Source: Nocardia asteroides
GTDB lineage: Bacteria > Actinomycetota > Actinomycetes > Mycobacteriales > Mycobacteriaceae
Length of the DNA stretch: 64,000 nucleotides
Direction of reading: 5' to 3'
NCBI RefSeq assembly: GCF_021183625.1
Contig: NZ_CP089214.1
Span: 2,666,001-2,730,000, forward strand
Made by a program: the position numbers and the translations under genes
Shown: positions 30,064-37,795 of the stretch, one piece after another
How the letters are laid out: the number at the start of each line of letters is the position of its first letter
Position numbering within the stretch: position 1 is the first letter of the stretch
The notes under the pieces: model-generated
The model's database searches: none
What the model saw: only the letters and a program-made list of their open reading frames with translations
Told to the model about the DNA's origin: nothing

Positions 30064-30930
30064 CGTGATCCGCAGGATCGAGCCGGCCTCGGTGCTCGCC
30101 AGCAGGGTGTCCGGGCGGGCCGGGTCGGCGGCGAGCGCGGTCAGCGGCTGGGTGCCGAGCACCGCGCAGCTGCCCCCGGTGGCCGGGTCGACGCGGACCA
30201 GCCTGCCGGTGAGCGTCGCCGCGTACAGCGCGCCGTCGTGGCTCAGCAGGTCGTCCACGTAGTCGGGGAGCCCGGCGGCGGTGAGGTCCGCGACGACGGT
30301 GTGCGCGCCCGGATCCGCGAGCGGAGCGCGGGAGACCCGGCCGAGGGCGTCACCGTTGCTGGTCAGGTAGGCGGTGTCGCCGTCGATGGCGATGCCGTTG
30401 GCGGCGGGGGCGGCGATGGACCAGCCCGGGTCGACCGTGCCGTCGGCCCGGAGCCGGACGACGCCGGTGGCGGTGGCGACGTAGAGCAGCCCGTCCGCGC
30501 CGAAGTCGGCGCCGTTGGGCATGGTCAGCCCGGTGGCGACGACCTCGGGCACCGGCGTGGCGGCGGCCGGGTCGAGCCGGAGCACGCCGCCGCGGTCGCC
30601 CGCGACCGGCGCGTCGCCGAAGACCACGTAGAGCAGCCCGTCCGGCCCGAGCCGCGGCGCGCCCGGGTACTCGACCGGAACGGTCGCGGTGAGCGCGCCC
30701 GCGGCGTCGTAGCGCTGCAGCTGCTGCCGCCACAGCCGGGCGACCCACAGGTTCCCCGCCGCGTCGACGGTCAGGTTCTCCGACCAGTCAAGCACCGGAA
30801 CCCCGGCGGGCACCGCCACCTCGACCCCGGCCCGCGGGCAGCTCGGCGCCGCGTGCGCGGCGGGGACGGCCGCCCCGGCGGCGAGTACCGCGGCGATCAG
30901 GGAAAGCCGGACGGCGGTGCGGAACTTCAC
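30052..30930 (-). CDS. secreted SMP-30/NHL-like beta-propeller protein
   Basis: 292 residues from GTG at 30930 with GAGG upstream. A signal peptide ends near AAHAAP. Repeated propeller strands follow: NLTVDAAGNLWVARL, APRLGPDGLLYVVFG, PNGADFGADGLLYVATATG, NGIAIDGDTAYLTSNG. These match the SMP-30/gluconolactonase/NHL class. It is probably a secreted lactonase-like or binding protein; catalytic metal ligands cannot be assigned by eye. Its stop codon lies inside the minisatellite, so its last residues (ITPGG) are set by the repeat. Confidence 0.85.
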   Translation of the reverse strand: MKFRTAVRLSLIAAVLAAGAAVPAAHAAPSCPRAGVEVAVPAGVPVLDWSENLTVDAAGNLWVARLWRQQLQRYDAAGALTATVPVEYPGAPRLGPDGLLYVVFGDAPVAGDRGGVLRLDPAAATPVPEVVATGLTMPNGADFGADGLLYVATATGVVRLRADGTVDPGWSIAAPAANGIAIDGDTAYLTSNGDALGRVSRAPLADPGAHTVVADLTAAGLPDYVDDLLSHDGALYAATLTGRLVRVDPATGGSCAVLGTQPLTALAADPARPDTLLASTEAGSILRITPGG

Positions 30931-30995
30931 GAAGTGACCTCGGCTCGGGAGGGCCGGGCGGATTCGGTCCCCGGCGGCGCGGGCATGATCGTCGC

Positions 30996-31625
30996 ATGCC
31001 CTACCTCACCGGCGCACGCGGCAGGCTGCACTATCGGCGCCGTCCGCTGGCCGATCCGCGCGCGGTGCTCGTGCTGCTGCCCGGCAGCGGGCAGCACAGC
31101 GGGCACTACCACCGGTTCGCCGCCCTGCTCGGCCGGGCGGAGATCGAAACGTGGCTCCTCGACACCGCCGGGCAGGGGCTGAGCGAGGGCGATCCGGCCG
31201 CGCCGGGCACGCTCGCCGAGCTCACCGCCGACGCGTCCGCGCTGCTCGGCGCGGTGCGCGCCGAGCGCCCGGCGGAACCGGTTGTGCTGATGGGACATTC
31301 GCTGGGCTCGGCCACCGCGCTCGGGCTGCTCGCCGATTCCGCGCCCGCGCTCGCCGGGCTGGTGCTCTGCGGCACGCCGCCGCGCGCGATCACCGCGCCC
31401 CCGCCGCCCGGATTGCCCGTTCTCGCCGTGCACGGCGTCGATGACCGGCGGACGCCGATCGATCCCGTCCGGGACTGGACTGCGCGCCACGAGTCGGTAC
31501 ATTTGTGCGAGTACTCCGACGCCGGCCACGATCTGCTGCACGAGCCGGTGCACGCGAAGGTCGGCGCGGACATCGCGGCGTGGGTACAGGATGTGACGGA
31601 GGGGCGGTCGCATCCGATTCGGTGA
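30996..31625 (+). CDS. alpha/beta hydrolase, lysophospholipase-like
   Basis: 209 residues. The oxyanion block is LLPGSGQHSGHYHRF. The nucleophile elbow GHSLGS, acid in VHGVDDRRTP and base His in DAGHDLLHE form a full Ser-Asp-His triad. There is no lid insertion, and the length is short for the family (usually 250-300). It has no signal peptide, so it acts in the cytoplasm on a lipid ester or similar small ester. ATG at 30996 follows CATGAT by 6 nt; the start may be leaderless but the fit is weak. Confidence 0.88.
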   Translation: MPYLTGARGRLHYRRRPLADPRAVLVLLPGSGQHSGHYHRFAALLGRAEIETWLLDTAGQGLSEGDPAAPGTLAELTADASALLGAVRAERPAEPVVLMGHSLGSATALGLLADSAPALAGLVLCGTPPRAITAPPPPGLPVLAVHGVDDRRTPIDPVRDWTARHESVHLCEYSDAGHDLLHEPVHAKVGADIAAWVQDVTEGRSHPIR

Positions 31626-31673
31626 TACGGACGGCGCCGGCGCGACCGCGGCGCTCCGGAGAGGGGGCTGGCG

Positions 31674-32048
31674 ATGCGATCCAAGGTGGATGTCCTGCGC
31701 ACGGCGGTGGACGACGGCGAACTGTGGATCGACGGGGTCCTGGTCGCCGACGGCGCGCCGGAGCGCTGCGCGCAGCGCTACGAGCAGCTGGCCGATCGGG
31801 TCGACGAGCAGATCGCGGCGCTCGCCGCGGCTGGCACGCTGCCCGGCTTCGGCGGCCTCGCCTCCGGCGCGGCGCTGCGCGGTGGTTTCGAGCGCAAGGC
31901 CGGGAACGCGGTCACCGCGCTGCGCGAATACGCGGCGGGCGCACGGGAACTCGCTGCCACGCTGCGCGCGGCGGGCGCGGCCTACGCCGCCGCCGACGTG
32001 ACCGCGGCCGGGCAACTGGCGAGCGTGGCCGCGGTGCACCATGCGTGA
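31674..32048 (+). CDS. ESX-type small secreted-partner-like protein
   Basis: 124 residues with GAGAGGGGG before the ATG. The protein is two helices joined by a turn (YEQLADRVDEQIAALAAAG ... FERKAGNAVTALREYAAGA), as in WXG100 and PE-family proteins. It overlaps the PPE-like gene by 8 bp. Such pairs form a helical heterodimer exported by a type VII system. A canonical WxG is not visible in this partner; the next gene carries the Trp motif. Confidence 0.7.
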   Translation: MRSKVDVLRTAVDDGELWIDGVLVADGAPERCAQRYEQLADRVDEQIAALAAAGTLPGFGGLASGAALRGGFERKAGNAVTALREYAAGARELAATLRAAGAAYAAADVTAAGQLASVAAVHHA

Positions 32049-33339
32049 ACTGCCCCGCTCCGCCCAGCGCGGCGAGCACCTGCGCACCGACCCCGACTAC
32101 GCGCCCCGGGTGGAGACCTTCGACAACCTCTCGCACCGGGAGCTGCACGCCGCGGTGAACCTGCTCGACCCGGCCGCGCTGAACGCGGGCGGCCGGCTCT
32201 GGCGCGGTTCCGGCGCCGGGCTCGCCGCCGCCGTCGAGGCCGCGGGCGCCGAGGTGCGCGCGGCCATGGCCGACGGGTGGCGCGGGCCCGCCGCCGCGAA
32301 CGCGGCCGCCGCCGTCGCGGCGTTCGAACAGCGCGGGCGGGAGCTCGCCGATGTCATGGGCGTGGTCGGCGAGCGGCTGAACCGGGCCGGTGACGCCGCC
32401 GAGACGGTGCGCGCCGGGGTCGGCGCGCCCGCGGGCGGCGAGCCGGATCTGACGGCGGCGCTGCTGGATCCGGGGAGCGCTGCGGCCAATGTGGCGGCGC
32501 AGAAGGCGGCGGAAACGGCCAGGCTCGATGTCGTCCGGGTGATGGAGGACGTCTACGCGGGCGCCTTCCTGCCCACCGGCAACGGGATTCCGGCGTTCCC
32601 GGAGTTCGACGCGCCGGGTGGCATCGGCGCGGCGCCTCCCGCCGACGCCGCGGTGAGTGCGCGCGGCGGGTCCGGCAGCGAGGCCGGAGCCGCGCCGATC
32701 GCCGCGCCCGTAGCGCTCGCCACCGGCACCACGACGGACGACGAGGCTGCCGGGGCCGCTGCCGCGGCGGACGATTCGGCCACGCCGGAGGACGAAGCCG
32801 CGAGTACGGCGGTACCGGCCGGTGCGGAGTCAGGCACGGCCGCCGCCGCTACCCAGGCGGCCGGCTCCGCACCGGCGGGCACCGTCGCGGCTTCGCTCGC
32901 CGGCGCCGCCATGCCGCACATCGCCGTCCCGCACGCGGCCACCCCGCACTTCGCGAGCGGCACCGCGCCGGTCTCGGCCGGCGTTCCCGGCGTCATCCCG
33001 CCGACCGTGCCCGCCGACGATCGCAAGAAGCGGCAGGAGGAGCGGCGTACCTCCAAGCCACGCGAGTCCAGCGGCACCGAGGCCGTCACCGGGCTCGGCG
33101 CGGGCGCCATGGGCGGGCTGCTCGGCGGCGCGCTGGCGGCCTCGGAGACGACGCGCGCGGGCCACGGGATCAGCGCGCACCTGCCGCCGCGGCCGCCCGC
33201 CGCCGACCCCGACGACGACCTGCACTTCCCGGACGAGGAGCTCACCTACCTCGAGCCGGGCGACGACAACGGCACGCTCATCGGCTCGCTCGATCCCACC
33301 ACGCCCCCGGTGCTCGGGGAGTGGTCCGAGCGCGAGTGA
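32041..33339 (+). CDS. PPE-like ESX substrate protein
   Basis: 432 residues. The N-terminal 180 or so are helical with a WRG motif (AAMADGWRGPAAANAAAAV) and LADVMGVVGERLNRAGDAAETV, similar to PPE and WXG folds. The remainder is Ala/Ser/Glu-rich and disordered, with a Gly-rich segment GLGAGAMGGLLGGALAA and an acidic end. It overlaps both the small partner upstream and the EspG-like gene downstream (GTGA). It is probably a type VII secretion substrate. No ESX core genes (EccB-E) are in the window. Confidence 0.75.
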   Translation: MRELPRSAQRGEHLRTDPDYAPRVETFDNLSHRELHAAVNLLDPAALNAGGRLWRGSGAGLAAAVEAAGAEVRAAMADGWRGPAAANAAAAVAAFEQRGRELADVMGVVGERLNRAGDAAETVRAGVGAPAGGEPDLTAALLDPGSAAANVAAQKAAETARLDVVRVMEDVYAGAFLPTGNGIPAFPEFDAPGGIGAAPPADAAVSARGGSGSEAGAAPIAAPVALATGTTTDDEAAGAAAAADDSATPEDEAASTAVPAGAESGTAAAATQAAGSAPAGTVAASLAGAAMPHIAVPHAATPHFASGTAPVSAGVPGVIPPTVPADDRKKRQEERRTSKPRESSGTEAVTGLGAGAMGGLLGGALAASETTRAGHGISAHLPPRPPAADPDDDLHFPDEELTYLEPGDDNGTLIGSLDPTTPPVLGEWSERE

Positions 33340-34253
33340 GGCGGACGCTGACGCCGGACCAGTTCGCGCTGGCCTGGAGCCGGACCGACGGGGACCGCAT
33401 CCCGTACCCGCTCGCGGTGCGGCTCTCCGCCGCCGACAACGTGGAGCGCGCCGCGCAGCTCCCCGCTCTGCACCGCTGGCGCGACGAGCACCTGGACGCC
33501 GACCTGGAGGCGGCGCTCCGCGTCCTCGCCCGCCCTGCCCTGCGCGTCGAGCTCTTCGGCTACGGCCCCGCCGAGCCGGAGCGCCCGGCATCGGCGGCCG
33601 GGCAGCCGGAGTTCCGCCCCGCACAGCTCGAGCCGACGGCCCGGCGTACCGGCTTACCCGGAGACGCCGAATCCAGGGCCGGGCGAGGCGAATCGGGCAC
33701 CCACCCGGCCGACCCCGGAACGAACCCGCCGAATTCCGGGCTCGGGGCGCCGATTCGCGTGCTCGGGGCGGTGGCGGGCGAGATCGCGGTCGTGGTCGCG
33801 CAGCTGCCCGGCTCCACGCCGGACCGCGGCGGCGACCTCCGGATCGCGGTCGGTTCGCCGGGCACCTTCGCCGCCCGGATGATCACCCCGCTCCCGCGCA
33901 ACCGCGCGGGCACCCTGCCCGCGCTCACCACCCCGCTGGCCCGGGTCACCGAGGACAGCCGCGACCTGGTGACCGTCCCGGTCTCCGGCCCCTCGGTGCC
34001 CGCCCGCATCCGCCGGCTGCTCCGCGCCCCGCGCGACGGCATCGGCCAGATCGTGGTCTCGGTGCGCCGCGACGCGGGCGCGCTCGCGCCGTTCGGCGTG
34101 CTGTGCTGGATCGACGTCGCCGGGGACGGCCGCTACGCGGTGCGCACCGGCGCCGAGGTGGAGGTCACCCCGGTCACGGCGGAGAGCTTCGCGGGCAGGC
34201 TGCGGCCCATGCTCACCGCCGCGGGCCGGGTGACGCCGCGCGCGGTGTGGTGA
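33336..34253 (+). CDS. EspG-family ESX secretion-associated chaperone
   Basis: 305 residues from GTG at 33336. It opens with RRTLTPDQFALAWSRTDGDRIPYPL. It contains VVVAQLPGS, GDLRIAVGSPGTFAARMITPLP and IGQIVVSVRRDAGALAPFGVLCWIDVAGDGRYAV, the beta-sheet pattern of the EspG family. EspG proteins bind the tip of cognate PE-PPE dimers in the cytoplasm and deliver them to ESX. The position right after a PPE-like gene supports this. A Pro/Glu-rich stretch (about residues 85-135) interrupts the fold and looks like an insertion. Confidence 0.82.
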   Translation: MRRTLTPDQFALAWSRTDGDRIPYPLAVRLSAADNVERAAQLPALHRWRDEHLDADLEAALRVLARPALRVELFGYGPAEPERPASAAGQPEFRPAQLEPTARRTGLPGDAESRAGRGESGTHPADPGTNPPNSGLGAPIRVLGAVAGEIAVVVAQLPGSTPDRGGDLRIAVGSPGTFAARMITPLPRNRAGTLPALTTPLARVTEDSRDLVTVPVSGPSVPARIRRLLRAPRDGIGQIVVSVRRDAGALAPFGVLCWIDVAGDGRYAVRTGAEVEVTPVTAESFAGRLRPMLTAAGRVTPRAVW

Positions 34254-34901
34254 TCAGCGGGCCCGCAGCACCGCGGTGACCTCGGCGTCGGCGAGCTGGT
34301 GGAAGTCCTGGTACACGGTGCCGACCCCGCCGAGCTGCTCCGGCACCAGCGGGCACACCACGTCGTCGGCCTCGGCGGCGGCCCGGCGCAGCGCCTCCGG
34401 CGAGGAGACCGGCACCGCGACAAGCACCAGCGCCGGACGCTGGCGGCGCAGCACCCGGCAGGCGGCCACCATGGTCGCCCCGGTCGCCATGCCGTCGTCC
34501 ACCAGCACCACCACCCGCCCGGCCCGCGGCACCGCCGCCGCCCCGGCCCGCCAGGTGGCGCGGCGCCGCTCCAGCTCGGCCCGCTCGGCCACCTCCACCC
34601 CGGCCAGCGCCACCCGCGTCAGCCCGGTGTGCGCGAGCACGTCGTCGTTCAGGACCCGGGCTCCGTCCTCGCCGATCGCCCCCGCCGCCAGCTCCGGCTG
34701 CCAGGGCACGCCGAGTTTGCGGACCAGCAGGATGTCGAGCGCGCCCCCGACCACCTCGCGCGCACCGGCCGCCACCGGCACGCCGCCGCGTGGCAGCCCG
34801 AGTAGCAGCGGACCGGGGGCTCCCGCCGCCGCGACGAGGCCCCACTCGGCCAGCTCGCCCCCGAGCACACGACCGGCCGAAGTCCGATCGGTGTAGATCA
34901 T
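34254..34901 (-). CDS. phosphoribosyltransferase family protein
   Basis: 215 residues. The PRPP-binding loop is VVVLVDDGMATGATMVAA. The N-terminus has LLGLPRGGVPVAAGAREVV and DILLVRKLGVPWQPELAAGAI, typical of the predicted phosphoribosyltransferases of this class. The family is found in many actinobacteria, often fused or linked to hydrolases, and its acceptor is not known. The stop is back to back with the EspG stop (TGATCA at 34251-34256), with no base between the genes. A TAGCGT box at 34916-34911 overlaps the end of the upstream nitrilase gene. Confidence 0.88.
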   Translation of the reverse strand: MIYTDRTSAGRVLGGELAEWGLVAAAGAPGPLLLGLPRGGVPVAAGAREVVGGALDILLVRKLGVPWQPELAAGAIGEDGARVLNDDVLAHTGLTRVALAGVEVAERAELERRRATWRAGAAAVPRAGRVVVLVDDGMATGATMVAACRVLRRQRPALVLVAVPVSSPEALRRAAAEADDVVCPLVPEQLGGVGTVYQDFHQLADAEVTAVLRAR

Positions 34902-34913
34902 CGTCCCCCGACG

Positions 34914-35729
34914 CTACTCCGGAACGCGCTCCACCACGGTGAATCGGCGCAGCTCCAGGCTCGGATTCGCGCGCCGGACGGCGGCGAGTTCCGCGGCGTC
35001 GACGGCGGCGGTCAGCACACCGGGCTCGGCGCCCAGTTCGGCGAGCACCGCGCCCGCCGGGCCGACGATCATCGACGCGCCCGCGCCGCGCGGCTCGGCC
35101 TGGTCGGCGGCGGCGACGTAGACGGTGTTCTCGATGGCCCGCGCGCGCAGCAGCGTCGTCCACTGGTCGACCTTGCCCGGACCGGGGATCCACTGCGCGG
35201 GCAGCAGCAGCACCTGCGCACCGGCCGCAGCCACCCGCCGCGCGCCCTCGGGGAAGCGCAGGTCGAAGCAGGTCTGCAGCCCGAAGACGGTGTCGCCGAC
35301 GGTGAACACCGGCGGCTCGGTGATGGCGCCGGGCGCGACCACGTCGGACTCGCGGTGCCCGAAGGCGTCGTAGAGGTGCACCTTGCGGTAGGTGGCGACG
35401 AGCTCGCCGCTCGGGTCGAGCACGACGAGGGTGTTGTGGATGCGCTCCGGCTCGTCCGGCACCTCCTCCACGATCCCGGCCACCAGGTGCACGCCGAACT
35501 CCTTCGCCAGCGCCCCGAGCCCGGTGACGAAGGGCCCCGTGAGCGGCTCGCGGACCGCGACCACCCGCTCGTCGAGCCTGGTCACCGCGTACATCGCGTA
35601 CTCGGGGGCGAGCACGACGGCCGCGCCGCGCCCGGCGGCATCGGCGACCGGTTCGCGCAGCGCGCGGAGGTTGGCGACCGGATCGGTGGATGGCGCGAAC
35701 TGGACGACCGCGACGATCGGTGACGACAT
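34914..35729 (-). CDS. carbon-nitrogen hydrolase (nitrilase superfamily)
   Basis: 271 residues. The catalytic triad is visible: Glu in VLAPEYAMYA, Lys in YRKVHLYDAFG and Cys in GLQTCFDLRFPE. It hydrolyses an amide or deaminated-glutathione-like substrate; the LYDAFGHRES wording resembles the omega-amidase/Nit branch. A TACCGT -10 (35742-35737) ends 7 nt before the ATG, a leaderless layout, and faces the leaderless DEAD-box gene. It is followed after 12 bp by the phosphoribosyltransferase. Confidence 0.92.
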   Translation of the reverse strand: MSSPIVAVVQFAPSTDPVANLRALREPVADAAGRGAAVVLAPEYAMYAVTRLDERVVAVREPLTGPFVTGLGALAKEFGVHLVAGIVEEVPDEPERIHNTLVVLDPSGELVATYRKVHLYDAFGHRESDVVAPGAITEPPVFTVGDTVFGLQTCFDLRFPEGARRVAAAGAQVLLLPAQWIPGPGKVDQWTTLLRARAIENTVYVAAADQAEPRGAGASMIVGPAGAVLAELGAEPGVLTAAVDAAELAAVRRANPSLELRRFTVVERVPE

Positions 35730-35790
35730 GGGAACCACGGTATGGCCCGGCTGCGGGTGAGACCACCGCCACGCAGTAAACTGCTGGTCA
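35730..35790. promoter_or_regulatory. back-to-back leaderless promoters
   Basis: The nitrilase -10 (TACCGT on the minus strand, 35742-35737) and the helicase -10 (TAAACT, 35777-35782) are both within 7-8 nt of their start codons, so the whole divergent region is only 61 bp. Confidence 0.5.
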
Positions 35791-37710
35791 ATGAGCATCA
35801 ATGAGGTCGACACCGTTCCCGGCGACAATGGGGACCCCCGCGAAGGCGAGGGTACGACCGGCGATTTCGCGACCGGCAGCCCGGTCACAGCGGCGACGCA
35901 CGGTTCCACCGGCAGCACCGAGGGCGGCTCCACCGTCGAGACCAGCGCCGATTCGCCCGCAGAGCCCGCAGCCGACGCACCACCCACCTTCGCCGAACTC
36001 GGCATCGATGAGCGGATCCTGCGCGCCATCGCCGATGTCGGCTACGAGTCGCCGTCGCCGATCCAGGCCGCGACGATCCCGCCGCTGCTGGCAGGCGCCG
36101 ACGTGGTCGGCCTCGCGCAGACCGGCACCGGCAAGACCGCGGCCTTCGCCATCCCGATCCTGATGGGGCTGGACACCGCGGACCGGAAGCCGCGCGCGCT
36201 GGTCCTCGCGCCGACCCGCGAGCTCGCGATCCAGGTCGCCGAGGCGTTCGGCCGCTACGCCACGCACATCCCCGGGCTGAACGTGCTGCCCATCTACGGC
36301 GGGCAGAGCTACGGCGTGCAGCTCTCCGGGCTGCGCCGCGGCGCCCAGGTGGTGGTCGGCACGCCCGGCCGCGTCATCGACCACCTGGAGAAGGGCACGC
36401 TCGACCTCTCCGGGCTGCGCTACCTGGTGCTCGACGAGGCCGACGAGATGCTCAAGATGGGCTTCCAGGAGGACGTCGAGCGCATCCTCGCCGACACTCC
36501 GAACGACAAGCAGGTCGCGCTCTTCTCCGCGACCATGCCCGGCGCCATCCGCAAGATCTCCAAGCAGTACCTGCACGACCCGGTCGAAATCACGGTCAAG
36601 TCGAAGACCTCGACCGCCACCAACATCACCCAGCGCTGGGTGCAGGTCTCGCACCAGCGCAAGCTGGACGCGCTGACCCGGATCCTCGAGGTCGAGTCGT
36701 TCGAGGCGATGATCCTCTTCGTCCGGACCAAGCAGGCCACCGAGGAGCTCGCCGAGAAGCTGCGGGCCCGCGGCTTCTCCGCCGCCGCGATCAACGGCGA
36801 CATCGCGCAGAACCAGCGCGAGCGCACCATCGGGCAGCTCAAGTCCGGTGCGCTGGACATCCTGGTCGCCACCGACGTCGCCGCCCGCGGCCTCGACGTC
36901 GACCGCATCTCGCACGTGGTGAACTACGACATCCCGCACGACACCGAGTCGTACGTGCACCGGATCGGCCGCACCGGCCGGGCCGGGCGCTCCGGCGAGG
37001 CGCTGCTCTTCGTCGCCCCGCGCGAGCGGCACCTGCTCAAGTCGATCGAGCGCGCCACCAGGCACCCGCTCACCGAGATGCAGCTGCCCAGCGTCGACGA
37101 CGTGAACGCGCAGCGGGTCAGCAAGTTCGGCGACGCGATCACCGACAACCTCTCCTCGGAGAACCTGGCGCTCTTCCGCACCCTGATCGAGGAGTACGAG
37201 CGCGAGCACAACACCCCGCTCATCGACATCGCGGCGGCGCTGGCGGTCGGCTCGCACGACGGCAAGAACTTCTTCATGCAGCCCGAGCCGGAGCCGGTCG
37301 AGCGCCCGCGCCGGGAACGCCCGGAGCGGCAGCGCGGCTTCGACGACGAGGGCGGCGGTGGCGGTGGCGGCCATCACCGCGGCACCGGCGCCGAGCTGGC
37401 CACCTACCGGATCAGCGTCGGCAAGCGGCACCGCGTGGTGCCGGGCGCGATCGTCGGCGCCATCGCCAACGAGGGCGGGCTGCGCCGCAGCGATTTCGGG
37501 CACATCAGCATCCGGCCGGACCACAGCCTGGTCGAGCTGCCCGCGAACCTGCCCGCCGAGACGCTGGAGGCGCTGCGCCGCACCAGGATCAGCGGCGTGC
37601 TGATCCAGCTGCAGCTCGACCACGGCTCGCCGCAGCACCGCGCGATGCCGCGCGGGCCGCGCCGCGAGGGGCCGTGGCGCGCGCCGGAGCGGCGCAAACC
37701 GCGGTCCTGA
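35791..37710 (+). CDS. DEAD-box RNA helicase (DeaD/CsdA type)
   Basis: 639 residues. An acidic, Ser/Thr/Gly-rich N-terminal 62 residues precede the Q motif (TFAELGIDERILRAI, about 65). Motif I is AQTGTGKT (109-116), motif II DEAD (about 214), motif III SAT, and motif VI HRIGRTGRAGR. After residue 500 comes an RNA-binding DbpA-like domain (ISVGKRHRVVPGAIVGAIANEGG), ending in an Arg-rich tail. It unwinds structured RNA, usually in cold adaptation and ribosome assembly. ATG at 35791 is supported by the TAAACT -10 placed 8 nt upstream. Confidence 0.96.
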   Translation: MSINEVDTVPGDNGDPREGEGTTGDFATGSPVTAATHGSTGSTEGGSTVETSADSPAEPAADAPPTFAELGIDERILRAIADVGYESPSPIQAATIPPLLAGADVVGLAQTGTGKTAAFAIPILMGLDTADRKPRALVLAPTRELAIQVAEAFGRYATHIPGLNVLPIYGGQSYGVQLSGLRRGAQVVVGTPGRVIDHLEKGTLDLSGLRYLVLDEADEMLKMGFQEDVERILADTPNDKQVALFSATMPGAIRKISKQYLHDPVEITVKSKTSTATNITQRWVQVSHQRKLDALTRILEVESFEAMILFVRTKQATEELAEKLRARGFSAAAINGDIAQNQRERTIGQLKSGALDILVATDVAARGLDVDRISHVVNYDIPHDTESYVHRIGRTGRAGRSGEALLFVAPRERHLLKSIERATRHPLTEMQLPSVDDVNAQRVSKFGDAITDNLSSENLALFRTLIEEYEREHNTPLIDIAAALAVGSHDGKNFFMQPEPEPVERPRRERPERQRGFDDEGGGGGGGHHRGTGAELATYRISVGKRHRVVPGAIVGAIANEGGLRRSDFGHISIRPDHSLVELPANLPAETLEALRRTRISGVLIQLQLDHGSPQHRAMPRGPRREGPWRAPERRKPRS

Positions 37711-37736
37711 TCCCCCGTTTCGCGCGGTGAGCACCG

Positions 37737-37795
37737 TAGTCTTGCCGTCGATTCGCCGACACCGGTGAGCCCGCGACGAGACAGGAGGGCCGCGT
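37737..37795 (+). promoter_or_regulatory. promoter and leader of nuclease/helicase gene
   Basis: The TAGTCT -10 (37737-37742) is followed by a leader of about 45 nt with AGGAGG at 37783-37788, which fixes TTG at 37796 as the start codon. Confidence 0.5.

Noticed and set aside
30984..30996. Leaderless promoter for the alpha/beta hydrolase
   Set aside because: CATGAT with a 6-nt spacer does not meet the TAnnnT plus 7-8 nt rule followed by the seven better cases.
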